Below are positions 42,457-50,136 of a stretch of 64,000 nt of DNA, piece after piece. Made by a program: the position numbers and the translations under genes. Every line of letters starts with the position of its first letter. Within the stretch, counting starts at the first letter, position 1. This DNA is from Lachnospiraceae bacterium NE2001 (GTDB lineage: Bacteria; Bacillota; Clostridia; Lachnospirales; Lachnospiraceae): the NCBI GenBank assembly GCA_900110635.1, contig FOEK01000002.1:186001-250000 (forward strand). The letters run 5' to 3'. The notes under the pieces were generated by a model, which searched no databases, was not told where the DNA came from, and saw only the letters and a list, made by a program, of their open reading frames with translations.

Positions 42457-43323
42457 ATGGGAAGCGGAGTATGGAGAGAAGATACATTTAGAAGTTATTC
42501 AAGAAGAGTTGGAAGAAAAGTGGATTCTAAGGGAAGAATCGCTGGAGATATGAGCAATCAGGAAATGTTTGGTGCAAGGTGCCTTGACAAAATGCTTGAT
42601 CCAAAGGATGCCTTTAGAGAGTGCTGTGATTCTGATGAGCACCCTAACACAGTTCCGGTTATTCTGGCGCTGGACGTAACAGGATCTATGGGACAAGCTG
42701 CCGTAGAGGTTGCCAAGAAGCTGAATATCATTATGACAAAGCTCTATGAGAAGGTTACTGATGTAGAGTTTATGATCATGGGCATAGGTGATTTTGCTTA
42801 CGACAGGGCACCACTTCAGGTATCACAGTTTGAGTCTGATATCAGAATAGCGGAACAGCTTGATAAGATATACTTCGAGTTTGGTGGTGGAGGAAATGCA
42901 TTTGAATCATATACAGCTGCCTGGTATTTCGGAGTGAATCACGTGAAGCTGGATGCCTGGGACAGAGGAAAGAAGGGCCTTATTATCACAATGGGTGATG
43001 AAGGTATTAATCCTTATCTTCCTGCACAGGCACTCACAGATGTAATTGGAAGACCTATAGATGAAGATATCAGTACAAAGGCTTTATATGAGCAGGCTAT
43101 TGAAAAGTATGACATCTATCACCTGTTTGTTGATCACAGAAGCTACCACAATGATATGTTTATTAAAACCTGGAATGACTTCCTTGATAAGGAGCATTTC
43201 AAGGTTGTAAAGATGGACAGGATATCTGACACTATCGTTGATATTGTAAGGAAACACGCCGGCAAGGATGCTGTCATAAAGCCAAAGGTTGAACTTCCAT
43301 TAGCCGCCGGCATCAGCTGGTAG
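42457..43323 (+). CDS. von Willebrand factor A-domain protein
   Basis: 288 residues, cytosolic. The VWA domain starts near residue 65 with VPVILALDVTGSMGQAA, a MIDAS metal site (Asp-x-Thr-Gly-Ser, a variant of DxSxS), followed by MIMGIGDFAYDRAP and the last MIDAS acid in IITMGDEGINP. The 60-residue N-terminal segment is basic and unfamiliar. Cytosolic VWA proteins often assemble with AAA+ or metal-dependent enzymes, but no AAA+ gene is in this operon. AAAGGAG precedes the ATG. A perfect inverted repeat separates it from the PurA-like gene. Confidence 0.88.
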   Translation: MGSGVWREDTFRSYSRRVGRKVDSKGRIAGDMSNQEMFGARCLDKMLDPKDAFRECCDSDEHPNTVPVILALDVTGSMGQAAVEVAKKLNIIMTKLYEKVTDVEFMIMGIGDFAYDRAPLQVSQFESDIRIAEQLDKIYFEFGGGGNAFESYTAAWYFGVNHVKLDAWDRGKKGLIITMGDEGINPYLPAQALTDVIGRPIDEDISTKALYEQAIEKYDIYHLFVDHRSYHNDMFIKTWNDFLDKEHFKVVKMDRISDTIVDIVRKHAGKDAVIKPKVELPLAAGISW

Positions 43324-43327
43324 AACC

Positions 43328-43383
43328 AAGACAGGGGACGGTTCTCTGTCTTTAAAATAGGACAGAGAACCGTCCCCTGTCTT
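43328..43383. repeat. Perfect 23-bp inverted repeat with GGGGACGGTTCT core
   Basis: Arms at 43328-43350 and 43361-43383 are exact complements around a 10-bp loop; each contains GGGGACGGTTCT. It lies between the VWA and PurA-like genes and, lacking a T run, could act as an mRNA-stabilising stem or be a mobile palindrome. Single-arm relatives lie at 31356 and 39843. Confidence 0.9.
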
Positions 43384-43399
43384 AAAAAGGAGGAAAGGT

Positions 43400-44764
43400 A
43401 TGAAGGATGTTAAGATTGTTATCGGAGCAAGCTTCGGAGATGAGGGCAAGGGTCTTATGACAGATTATTTTGCTGGTGAAGCAATTGGTCGTGGTGAGAA
43501 ATGTCTGGTTGTCTGCAGTAATGGCGGAGCTCAGCGTGGTCATACAGTCAGGGTAAGTAGTGAAGTGAGACACGTGTTTCATCATTTTGGATCGGGTAGT
43601 CTTGCGGGGGCTGATACCTATCTGCCATACTTTTTTATCCTTAATCCGATGATGTTTGTAAATGAATACTATGAGCTTACCGGTGAAATGAATACGTTGT
43701 ACGGCAGGAAAGCAGAGCCACGAGTTTATGTTCATCCAGAGTGCCCCGTATCGACTCCATTTGACATGATCGCTAACCAGATACTGGAGGAATATAGGGG
43801 CGCTGGAAGGCACGGAAGCTGCGGCATGGGCATCTGGGAGACGCTTGTAAGATCCGGCAAACAATATGGCGAGCTTATTCGTATGAATGATGATGAACTA
43901 TTTGACTATTTGAGTAATGAGTGCAGGAGTTATCTCTGGAAACGACTTGAAGAAAAGAAGGTTGATAGATATCGCGATGAGTGGAAGGAAATAATAGAGG
44001 ATGACGGCCTTATTCAGCATTATATAGAGGATTTTAGAACCATGCAAAATATGGTTGAGCTGGCAGATGTGGAACTGTTTGGTGATTATGACCGCGTGAT
44101 ATTTGAAAACGGTCAGGGGCTTCTTCTTGACAGGTGCAGACGTGAGTTTGGGAATAACACTACGCCAAGTAATACTGGGGTACGTAATCCATTTGAACTT
44201 CTTAGAGAGTATAATAGCTTTACTATCAGAAATAAGAATCAGATCAAAGCTGTTAAACCTGATGAATGCGAGAAGCATATGGGAGATTTATCTGATAATA
44301 AAGATAGGATATCTGTCGAGGTATGCTATGTAACGAGAACCTATCTTACACGCCACGGCGCAGGTCGATTTGAAGAGGAGTGTGATAAGTCTGAGATAAA
44401 TCCGGATATGGTGGACCTGACAAATGTTCCAAACCCGCATCAGGGAACTATTCGATACGGGAAACTTAGTAGCAGATCACTACTAAGAAGAATAAGAGAA
44501 GACTATGATAGTGACAAATTACCACAATGCTATGAAACCAGAAGAACACTGGCTGTAACTCATCTCAACGAATATGTATGTGATATAGTAAAGGAGGCGG
44601 ATTATATATCAGACGGTGAAACCAGAGAGACAGTTAATATGACAAAGAACTCAAACAAGAAAATCATTAACATCATTAATAAAGATATTGAAAATAGACA
44701 AAACGAAAATGTTGAAAAGATTGACGCTACTTATTATCTAAATTATAATAAGAAGCGTGCATAG
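43400..44764 (+). CDS. Divergent adenylosuccinate synthetase (PurA-like)
   Basis: 454 residues. The phosphate-binding and catalytic loop GASFGDEGKGLMTDYF keeps the Asp (residue 14) that acts as base in PurA. His48 in GAQRGHTVRV matches the catalytic His of AGHT. NGQGLLLDRCRREFGNNTTP with SNTGVRNP corresponds to the PurA EGAQGxLLD block. Known chemistry: GTP-dependent ligation of Asp to IMP. The surrounding sequence departs strongly from housekeeping PurA (SFGDEGKGL for QWGDEGKGK, a long basic/Asn-rich C-terminus), so a different base, nucleotide or amino donor is possible. The context (VWA, NrtR-like, methyltransferase) is not purine biosynthesis. Confidence 0.82.
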   Translation: MKDVKIVIGASFGDEGKGLMTDYFAGEAIGRGEKCLVVCSNGGAQRGHTVRVSSEVRHVFHHFGSGSLAGADTYLPYFFILNPMMFVNEYYELTGEMNTLYGRKAEPRVYVHPECPVSTPFDMIANQILEEYRGAGRHGSCGMGIWETLVRSGKQYGELIRMNDDELFDYLSNECRSYLWKRLEEKKVDRYRDEWKEIIEDDGLIQHYIEDFRTMQNMVELADVELFGDYDRVIFENGQGLLLDRCRREFGNNTTPSNTGVRNPFELLREYNSFTIRNKNQIKAVKPDECEKHMGDLSDNKDRISVEVCYVTRTYLTRHGAGRFEEECDKSEINPDMVDLTNVPNPHQGTIRYGKLSSRSLLRRIREDYDSDKLPQCYETRRTLAVTHLNEYVCDIVKEADYISDGETRETVNMTKNSNKKIINIINKDIENRQNENVEKIDATYYLNYNKKRA

Positions 44765-44803
44765 GAATAATTTCAGTGTATATTTTCACAGGAGATATAG
44801 ATA

Positions 44804-45697
44804 ATGTATAGGATGTCGAAGGAAGAAAAAGAGTTTCTTAAGTCGTACGATATGTCAAAGTATGACCGTCCATCGCTTACTGCTGATATAGCAGTTTTTG
44901 CGATACTTAAAACTAAAGAGAGTGAAGAATATAGAAAGGATCCCGAGCGAAAGCTGGGGATTCTTTTGATTAAAAGAAATTCTTATCCGTATAAGGGCTG
45001 TTGGGCGCTTCCGGGAGGTTTCAGTAACAAGAAGGAGGATCTTCACGATACGGCACTTCGTGAGCTGAGAGAGGAGACGGGGATTGATAATGCATACATA
45101 TCTTCCTTTGGAGTGTTCAGCGAACCAGGCAGGGATCCGAGAGGCTGGATCGTGTCCCAGGCATTTCTCGCACTGGTTGACAGGGCTGAGACTCGTGTGA
45201 AGGCAGGTTCTGATGCTGGAGATGCAGCGTGGTTCTCCATTGACATTTCACGCAAGGAACTGAAAAAGCATGTGCTGAAGACTAAGGCTGAGATCAAAAC
45301 AAAGTATGATATCTGCCTGGAATCAACTGACATAGTTATTAACGCTGTTGTCGAGGAAACCCGTATCTTTGATAACCATCACGAATCCATCTCCTATGAG
45401 GTACTTGACAGTGGTGCTCTGGCTTTTGATCACGCGGAGATAATAGTCCGTGCCTTCAAATCTCTTCACAAGGAAGCAGACGATGCAGGTCGGATAATCT
45501 TCGATCTGATGCCTGAGAAGTTTACACTCTACAGCCTTCAGGAGGCTTATGAGATAGTTCTGGGTGAGAAGCTTACGACGCCAAACTTCAGGCGAAAGAT
45601 AGCTCCGTATGTTATCGAAACCTCGGAGATAATAACTGGTGCTGGTCATAGGCCTGCAAAACTTTTCAAGCGTAATCTGGATGCATTCTACGAATAG
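44804..45697 (+). CDS. NUDIX-domain regulator, NrtR-like
   Basis: 297 residues. Residues about 25-165 are a NUDIX fold with an intact box (GFSNKKEDLHDTALRELREE with TGI, i.e. Gx5Ex7REUxEExGU). The C-terminal 80 residues (FTLYSLQEAYEIVLGE, then TTPNFRRKIAPYVIET) resemble the winged helix of NrtR, whose known members bind ADP-ribose-type ligands and repress NAD-metabolism genes. The intact NUDIX box suggests hydrolysis may persist. AGGAG precedes the ATG. Likely the regulator of the two palindromes at 41719-41776; the ligand may be a product of the operon (inference). Confidence 0.85.
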   Translation: MYRMSKEEKEFLKSYDMSKYDRPSLTADIAVFAILKTKESEEYRKDPERKLGILLIKRNSYPYKGCWALPGGFSNKKEDLHDTALRELREETGIDNAYISSFGVFSEPGRDPRGWIVSQAFLALVDRAETRVKAGSDAGDAAWFSIDISRKELKKHVLKTKAEIKTKYDICLESTDIVINAVVEETRIFDNHHESISYEVLDSGALAFDHAEIIVRAFKSLHKEADDAGRIIFDLMPEKFTLYSLQEAYEIVLGEKLTTPNFRRKIAPYVIETSEIITGAGHRPAKLFKRNLDAFYE

Positions 45698-45710
45698 GGG
45701 GATCAGCAAA

Positions 45711-47678
45711 TTGGAAAAATGGTATGAGTATCTGTACTATACAGAAAATGTAGCAGTCAATATCGAACGCGTTGATAAGGTGGAGGACATTACTGGTCGC
45801 GAGACCCTTCAGTATGTTCTTCGTTCTCTTAGTATTCTTGATAAGATAATCCTTAGAGATAACATTTCAGAAGAGTATTCTGGTATAGTTCGCAGGGTCC
45901 TTCAGTGGTCCGAGGTTGCTAAGGGTGGAACAGCAAAGGACCGGACTGAATGGCTGGAGGCGGGACTTCCGCTTGATATTCACAACATTGCTTCCGCAGA
46001 AATATATAGGGGCTTTTATCCCGAGGATAATGCTACTTATATACTGATCAAGACTCACGGAATGATCGGCCAGTGTCTGCGAGGTGAAGTTCCGGTATCC
46101 TGCAACGATGAACTGCTTGAGCTTGTTCCTGTCCTTGGCGAAAAACGTCTGAAGGATATTCTCTATATCCTGAACGAGTGTATTATCGCTGCTGTAAGCG
46201 ATGAACTCTGGGAAAGAGTTGGGGATGCAGCTAAGACCTTGATTGACCAGATACTTAACCGTACAAGCGGCGAGTTGGATGCGGCAGCTCGTGTCAGCAA
46301 GCTCCTGCCGAAGCTTGGAGAACCTACAGATGAACTTATCAGGATATTCGAGGAAAAGTATTTTCCAGAGTACGAGCTGTGGTACTTTGAGGCTGCACTT
46401 TCTGATTTTAATAGTGAGCAGCTTGTTGTGATCCTTACTCGATTGAATGAGGTGATAGCTCAGCTATCGGTATCTGGAGAACAAGATGATGCTAGTGATG
46501 TGCCAGATCTTAGTTATATCTCATTTAAGCCTCTTGCTGACAGTCTATACTACGACTATGAGGGCAAGAAGCATATAAATGTATACAAGAAGAGGATCAT
46601 AGAAAAGTATCTTAAGGACGCCAGCACAGAAAATGTGGACCTGGATGCTAAGGTGGTAGGCGGAGCACTTCTTGTGGACTTTAAGTTTTCTAAGGTGTGC
46701 GAGAAGCTGATCGAGTTCTGCGTTGAAGCAGAGCGAAGCGGGCTGCTTACATTTGAAAAGAGCATCACTGTGCTTTACGATATGTTTGGCTTCAGACGCG
46801 ATGAGTTTGACCGTCTCAACAATGAGGACAAGTATCTCAGTACAATGAACGATGCGGACAGTTCCACTAAGTACACAACTCTTGACTATGTAAAGGGCGA
46901 GAGCGTTGTGGACGTGGGCTCAGGGGGCGGCGTGCTCCTGGATAAGCTGGAGGAAAAGTACCCGGATAAGAAAGTGATCGGTACAGATATATCTGCAAAT
47001 GTTATCGAGGTCCTGAACAAAAAGAAGAGGGACGAGAACCACAACTGGACGGTTGTGAGACACAACTTTGTGGATTCTCCATTTGCTGTTGATGACGAGA
47101 ATACTAACCTTGAAAAGGTAGATACAGTCATATTCTCTTCAATCCTGCATGAGATATTCTCATACACAGAAACTCCTGAGGGACGATTCAATATCGAGAC
47201 CGTAAAGAAGTCGCTGAAGAATGCGTATGATTCACTGAAGCCAGGTGGGCGCATCATTATTCGTGACGGAGTGAAGACACCTATTAATGATGATATCTTA
47301 ACAGTAACATTTAAAGAAAAATCAGGCCTTGATTTCTTCAAGAACTATCTTCAGGATTTCGAAGGACTTACTGATATAGAAGATAAGCGAATTGAAATAG
47401 ATGAGGAAAACCTTAGGGTGAGAGGTTGTGTCAACTATATCCGTGAGTTCCTTTATACCTACACCTGGGGACAGGAGTCATACAGCCACGAAGTGCAGGA
47501 ACAGTTTGGTTATTTCACAATCGCAGATTTTAAGGAGTTCTTTGAAAATCTTGGTGCAAAGATAATCAGGGCAGACTCATTTCTTGAGCCGGGTTATCCG
47601 GAACACCTGCGAGACAAGGTGACACTGGAGCCGGATATCTATCCTGATTCCAACTGCATTGTTGTTGTTGAAAAGTGA
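45711..47678 (+). CDS. SAM-dependent methyltransferase with large unknown N-terminal domain
   Basis: 655 residues from the TTG at 45711, chosen because AGGGGG lies 9 nt upstream and the frame then begins right after the NUDIX gene; an in-frame upstream ATG would overlap that gene deeply. Residues about 1-380 are helical and unrecognised. Near 400 begins a class I methyltransferase: motif I VVDVGSGGGVLLDKL, motif II acidic VIGTDIS, then VDTVIFSSILHEIF and KPGGRIIIRDG. Substrate unknown. It closes the operon and is followed by a hairpin terminator. Confidence 0.82.
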   Translation: MEKWYEYLYYTENVAVNIERVDKVEDITGRETLQYVLRSLSILDKIILRDNISEEYSGIVRRVLQWSEVAKGGTAKDRTEWLEAGLPLDIHNIASAEIYRGFYPEDNATYILIKTHGMIGQCLRGEVPVSCNDELLELVPVLGEKRLKDILYILNECIIAAVSDELWERVGDAAKTLIDQILNRTSGELDAAARVSKLLPKLGEPTDELIRIFEEKYFPEYELWYFEAALSDFNSEQLVVILTRLNEVIAQLSVSGEQDDASDVPDLSYISFKPLADSLYYDYEGKKHINVYKKRIIEKYLKDASTENVDLDAKVVGGALLVDFKFSKVCEKLIEFCVEAERSGLLTFEKSITVLYDMFGFRRDEFDRLNNEDKYLSTMNDADSSTKYTTLDYVKGESVVDVGSGGGVLLDKLEEKYPDKKVIGTDISANVIEVLNKKKRDENHNWTVVRHNFVDSPFAVDDENTNLEKVDTVIFSSILHEIFSYTETPEGRFNIETVKKSLKNAYDSLKPGGRIIIRDGVKTPINDDILTVTFKEKSGLDFFKNYLQDFEGLTDIEDKRIEIDEENLRVRGCVNYIREFLYTYTWGQESYSHEVQEQFGYFTIADFKEFFENLGAKIIRADSFLEPGYPEHLRDKVTLEPDIYPDSNCIVVVEK

Positions 47679-47680
47679 AA

Positions 47681-47713
47681 AAAGTGCAGCGGGGTCCGTC
47701 CCCGCTGCACTTT
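47681..47713. terminator. Bidirectional hairpin terminator
   Basis: AAAGTGCAGCGGGG (47681-47694) pairs with its complement (47700-47713). The core GTGCAGCGGGGTCCGTCCCC resembles the dispersed palindrome family, as if one copy had become a terminator between convergent genes. Confidence 0.8.
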
Positions 47714-48317
47714 ATTTTAGGTAGAGTTCTTTCCAGAAGTCGATCAGCTTTCGGAAGTCTTTTAGTAGTTTATCTGGGTCAATTTGTCCCTTGTTCTGCA
47801 TCTGGAAGAGGTACCCCTCTGAGGCAAGGTACACATTCTGGTACATAAGCTTCAGGTCTAGACCTTCTTTAAAATCATCAGGATTTAGCTTCGGAAGATT
47901 CTTGTTGGTGCTGAGCCGGGTGTAGGGGTCAACAATCTTTCGTATCCCGTCACGCACTTCATCATCGTCCTCGTAGTATGCTTTCAGGGTAAATGAACTC
48001 ATATCTGGATATTCCTTCAGCATCTCAACCTTTGCCTGCAGACTCTTATACATCATTTCAAATATATCTGACTCTTTACTAGATCCCGAAGCTTGGACGT
48101 ATTTCGCTGTAAGCTCCTCAGCGTTCTTTAGAAGAAAGAGGTAGAACTCCTGCTTGTTCTTAAAATAGAAGAATAGCAGAGACTTACTTATTCCTGCTTC
48201 CGCGGCTATCTCATTCATTGGGCTTTTCTTGTAGGAATTCTTTGAGAAAACTTTGAAGCCTGCATTTATGATCCTGTCTTGTTTTTCCTTTGGCAGCGCG
48301 TAGAATTTGTCGTTCAT
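47712..48317 (-). CDS. TetR-family transcriptional regulator
   Basis: 201 residues with an N-terminal TetR helix-turn-helix: QDRIINAGFKVFSKNSYKK, PMNEIAAEAGISKSLLFFYF, KNKQEFYLFLL. The C-terminal ligand domain is divergent. Length is typical. It lies 8 bp downstream of the ligase gene in the same operon and presumably controls it; no operator was identified because the upstream DNA is occupied by a repeat. Confidence 0.9.
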   Translation of the reverse strand: MNDKFYALPKEKQDRIINAGFKVFSKNSYKKSPMNEIAAEAGISKSLLFFYFKNKQEFYLFLLKNAEELTAKYVQASGSSKESDIFEMMYKSLQAKVEMLKEYPDMSSFTLKAYYEDDDEVRDGIRKIVDPYTRLSTNKNLPKLNPDDFKEGLDLKLMYQNVYLASEGYLFQMQNKGQIDPDKLLKDFRKLIDFWKELYLK

Positions 48318-48325
48318 ATTTTCTC

Positions 48326-49675
48326 CTAATTAAAATCAGAATATATGTGCTTGAACTTTCCACTGGTCTTATTGGCCTGTGGAAGCTCGTCTGATGGTTC
48401 AATCATAATATTAGTTAATCCATTTTTCCTGAAAAATGCTATCAAGTCTTTCTTGGCATTTTCGAAGACTGTCTCTTTATCCCTGTCAGTAGTTACTCTA
48501 AGCTCTAGTTTCGTGAGTGATCTCTGGATAAGCTGGAATCTTCTTATGTCAGGAACTTCTTCCAGAACTTTATATAGAGACATTGGAGCGATACGAATCT
48601 CGTTTTCAAACTCCAGTATGTCATCTGTACGCCCCTCAATCTCGAGCCAGTGGGAGGTGCGGCCACATTTGCATCTTTCTTCGTGAACTATGATTCGGTC
48701 TGTCAGCTCATAACGGATAAATGGTTGTATATAGTTGGACAGGTTAGTTATGAGCACTTTGTCTGACATTTTACCATAAGGAACTGGATTATAGTCTTTA
48801 TCTACAGGCTCGACGATAACCCAGTCTTCGTTAATGTGGAGATGTCTTTCTTCACATTCGCAGGCAATCTCGCCACCTTCTGTACAGGAATAATGGGTCT
48901 GAACGTAGCAGCCGAATCTGTCTTCTAGTTTCTTCCTTATCTGATCTGTAAGAAGCTCGCCGCCTGTTATTACTACATCAGGATGAATATCAAGCTCCTT
49001 AAAATCTGCCAGCAGGGCAAGATTGGATGGGTAGCCGCTCAGCATAGAAGGTTGAAATGCATTTAACGCTTTAACAATTTTTGCCTCTGGTGCGTTGACG
49101 TCTACATTTATCTTTGTTTTCTTGCGAGGCATCTTAAGCTGCAGATATTTCGACATGCCGCAGGCGAGATAGAAGCCGTAGTCGGCGAAGACTCCGGCGG
49201 TTTTCTTTCCGTGCTTCATAAACCTGTCGTAGTCTTCTTTTCTTGCAAAGGTCCTAAATGCAGCAATGGCAGATGATACATCGATATTCTGCTTGTCATA
49301 TAAAACAACGGCAGGGTTTCCGGTGGAGCCAGATGTTTTGAAAATCAGGTATTTGTCGTCTATCATTTTACCGATGTTGCTAAGGTCGCTGGTGAAATCG
49401 TCAATCCTCTTCATAGTGATGCTACGGTCGGTCAGAACATCATCAAAATGGGACATTAGCTCGGGCTTTGTAACAGGTGGGAGGTCGATAAGCTTAAAAC
49501 TTTCACTGGCAATAAGTTCATCGTCGATGCTTGAATATAGTTCTTTGTAATATGGACTGTTGGACTTGGCGTATTTGATAAGCTTTATTAGACGGCGACG
49601 CTGCAGGTTCGCAGTCTTTTCACGTGACGCCTTATCGCCTTTATAGGTTTTTATCATAGCACTAAGTAAACTCAT
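48326..49675 (-). CDS. Phenylacetate-CoA ligase/coenzyme F390 synthetase-like adenylate-forming enzyme
   Basis: 449 residues from the ATG at 49675, chosen because AGGAGG lies 6 nt upstream; a longer frame starts inside a dispersed palindrome and is rejected. Motifs: FKTSGSTGNPAVVLYD (ATP-binding loop), VVITGGELLTDQIR, THYSCTEGGEIACECEERH and the hinge region GRTDDILEF. A Cys cluster (CECEERHLH and CKCGR) may bind metal, as in the PaaK/CapK family. Expected reaction: activation of an aryl or acyl carboxylate as acyl-AMP. Together with tetR it may form an inducible two-gene system. Only distantly related to the ligases at 2409-10569. Confidence 0.85.
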   Translation of the reverse strand: MSLLSAMIKTYKGDKASREKTANLQRRRLIKLIKYAKSNSPYYKELYSSIDDELIASESFKLIDLPPVTKPELMSHFDDVLTDRSITMKRIDDFTSDLSNIGKMIDDKYLIFKTSGSTGNPAVVLYDKQNIDVSSAIAAFRTFARKEDYDRFMKHGKKTAGVFADYGFYLACGMSKYLQLKMPRKKTKINVDVNAPEAKIVKALNAFQPSMLSGYPSNLALLADFKELDIHPDVVITGGELLTDQIRKKLEDRFGCYVQTHYSCTEGGEIACECEERHLHINEDWVIVEPVDKDYNPVPYGKMSDKVLITNLSNYIQPFIRYELTDRIIVHEERCKCGRTSHWLEIEGRTDDILEFENEIRIAPMSLYKVLEEVPDIRRFQLIQRSLTKLELRVTTDRDKETVFENAKKDLIAFFRKNGLTNIMIEPSDELPQANKTSGKFKHIYSDFN

Positions 49676-49689
49676 ACTTTTCCTCCTGA

Positions 49690-49743
49690 ATGTGCAATGG
49701 GGACTGTCCCCATTGCACATAGGTCCGTCCCTTTTTGCACATT
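49690..49743. repeat. Dispersed palindrome, copy 3
   Basis: ATGTGCAATGGGGAC (49690-49704) with an exact complement (49706-49720) and the tail AGGTCCGTCCC...TTGCACAT to 49743. It lies directly upstream of the ligase ribosome-binding site. Confidence 0.9.
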
Positions 49744-49813
49744 TGTTGACCGAACCGGTTAATAACTATTATATTCCATTGACCGTTTTTGAGAAGACCC
49801 TTTTTTGTATGAC

Positions 49814-50066
49814 CTTCTAGCTTAACGCTGCCTGCTTCTGCTTGCAGGTTTCTGCAAGCAGAACCCGCAGCTTGCTGGTCGCTTCGCTCCGCAAGATTTG
49901 CTTCGCAAATCTTGGTCTGGGCTTCTAGCTTAACGCCGCCTGCCCGTACTGGCACGCATGTGCCAGCACGGCACTGCGGCTTGCTGGTCACTTCACTACG
50001 GATTATTGCATAATCCTCCGTTACGTTCCTTGGGCAACGATTTCTTCGATGCTCGAAGAAATCGTT
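49814..50066. repeat. Palindrome-rich element with an internal duplication
   Basis: CTTCTAGCTTAACGC occurs at 49814 and 49922, each heading a unit of about 108 bp with GCCTGC and GC(A/G)GCTTGCTGGTC. Every segment folds: TTCTGCTTGCAG/CTGCAAGCAGAA (49836-49863), CAAGATTTG/CAAATCTTG (49892-49914), GTACTGGCAC/GTGCCAGCAC (49946-49969, one mismatch), GGATTAT/ATAATCC (50000-50016) and 14-bp arms at 50036-50049 and 50053-50066. It is GC-rich compared with its surroundings and has no plausible reading frame. No promoter was identified with confidence in the remainder up to 50136. Confidence 0.8.
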
Positions 50067-50136
50067 ACCTGTGTTGCGCTTTTGTTATACTTCTGGATGT
50101 ATAGTATGGTTAGTTTGATATAGGAGGGCGTGGAAA

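Noticed and set aside
43400-44764. Phage PurZ-type enzyme for 2-aminoadenine synthesis
   Set aside because: The catalytic Asp of the GDEGKG loop is present, which PurZ enzymes typically lack, and no other phage or base-modification gene is nearby.
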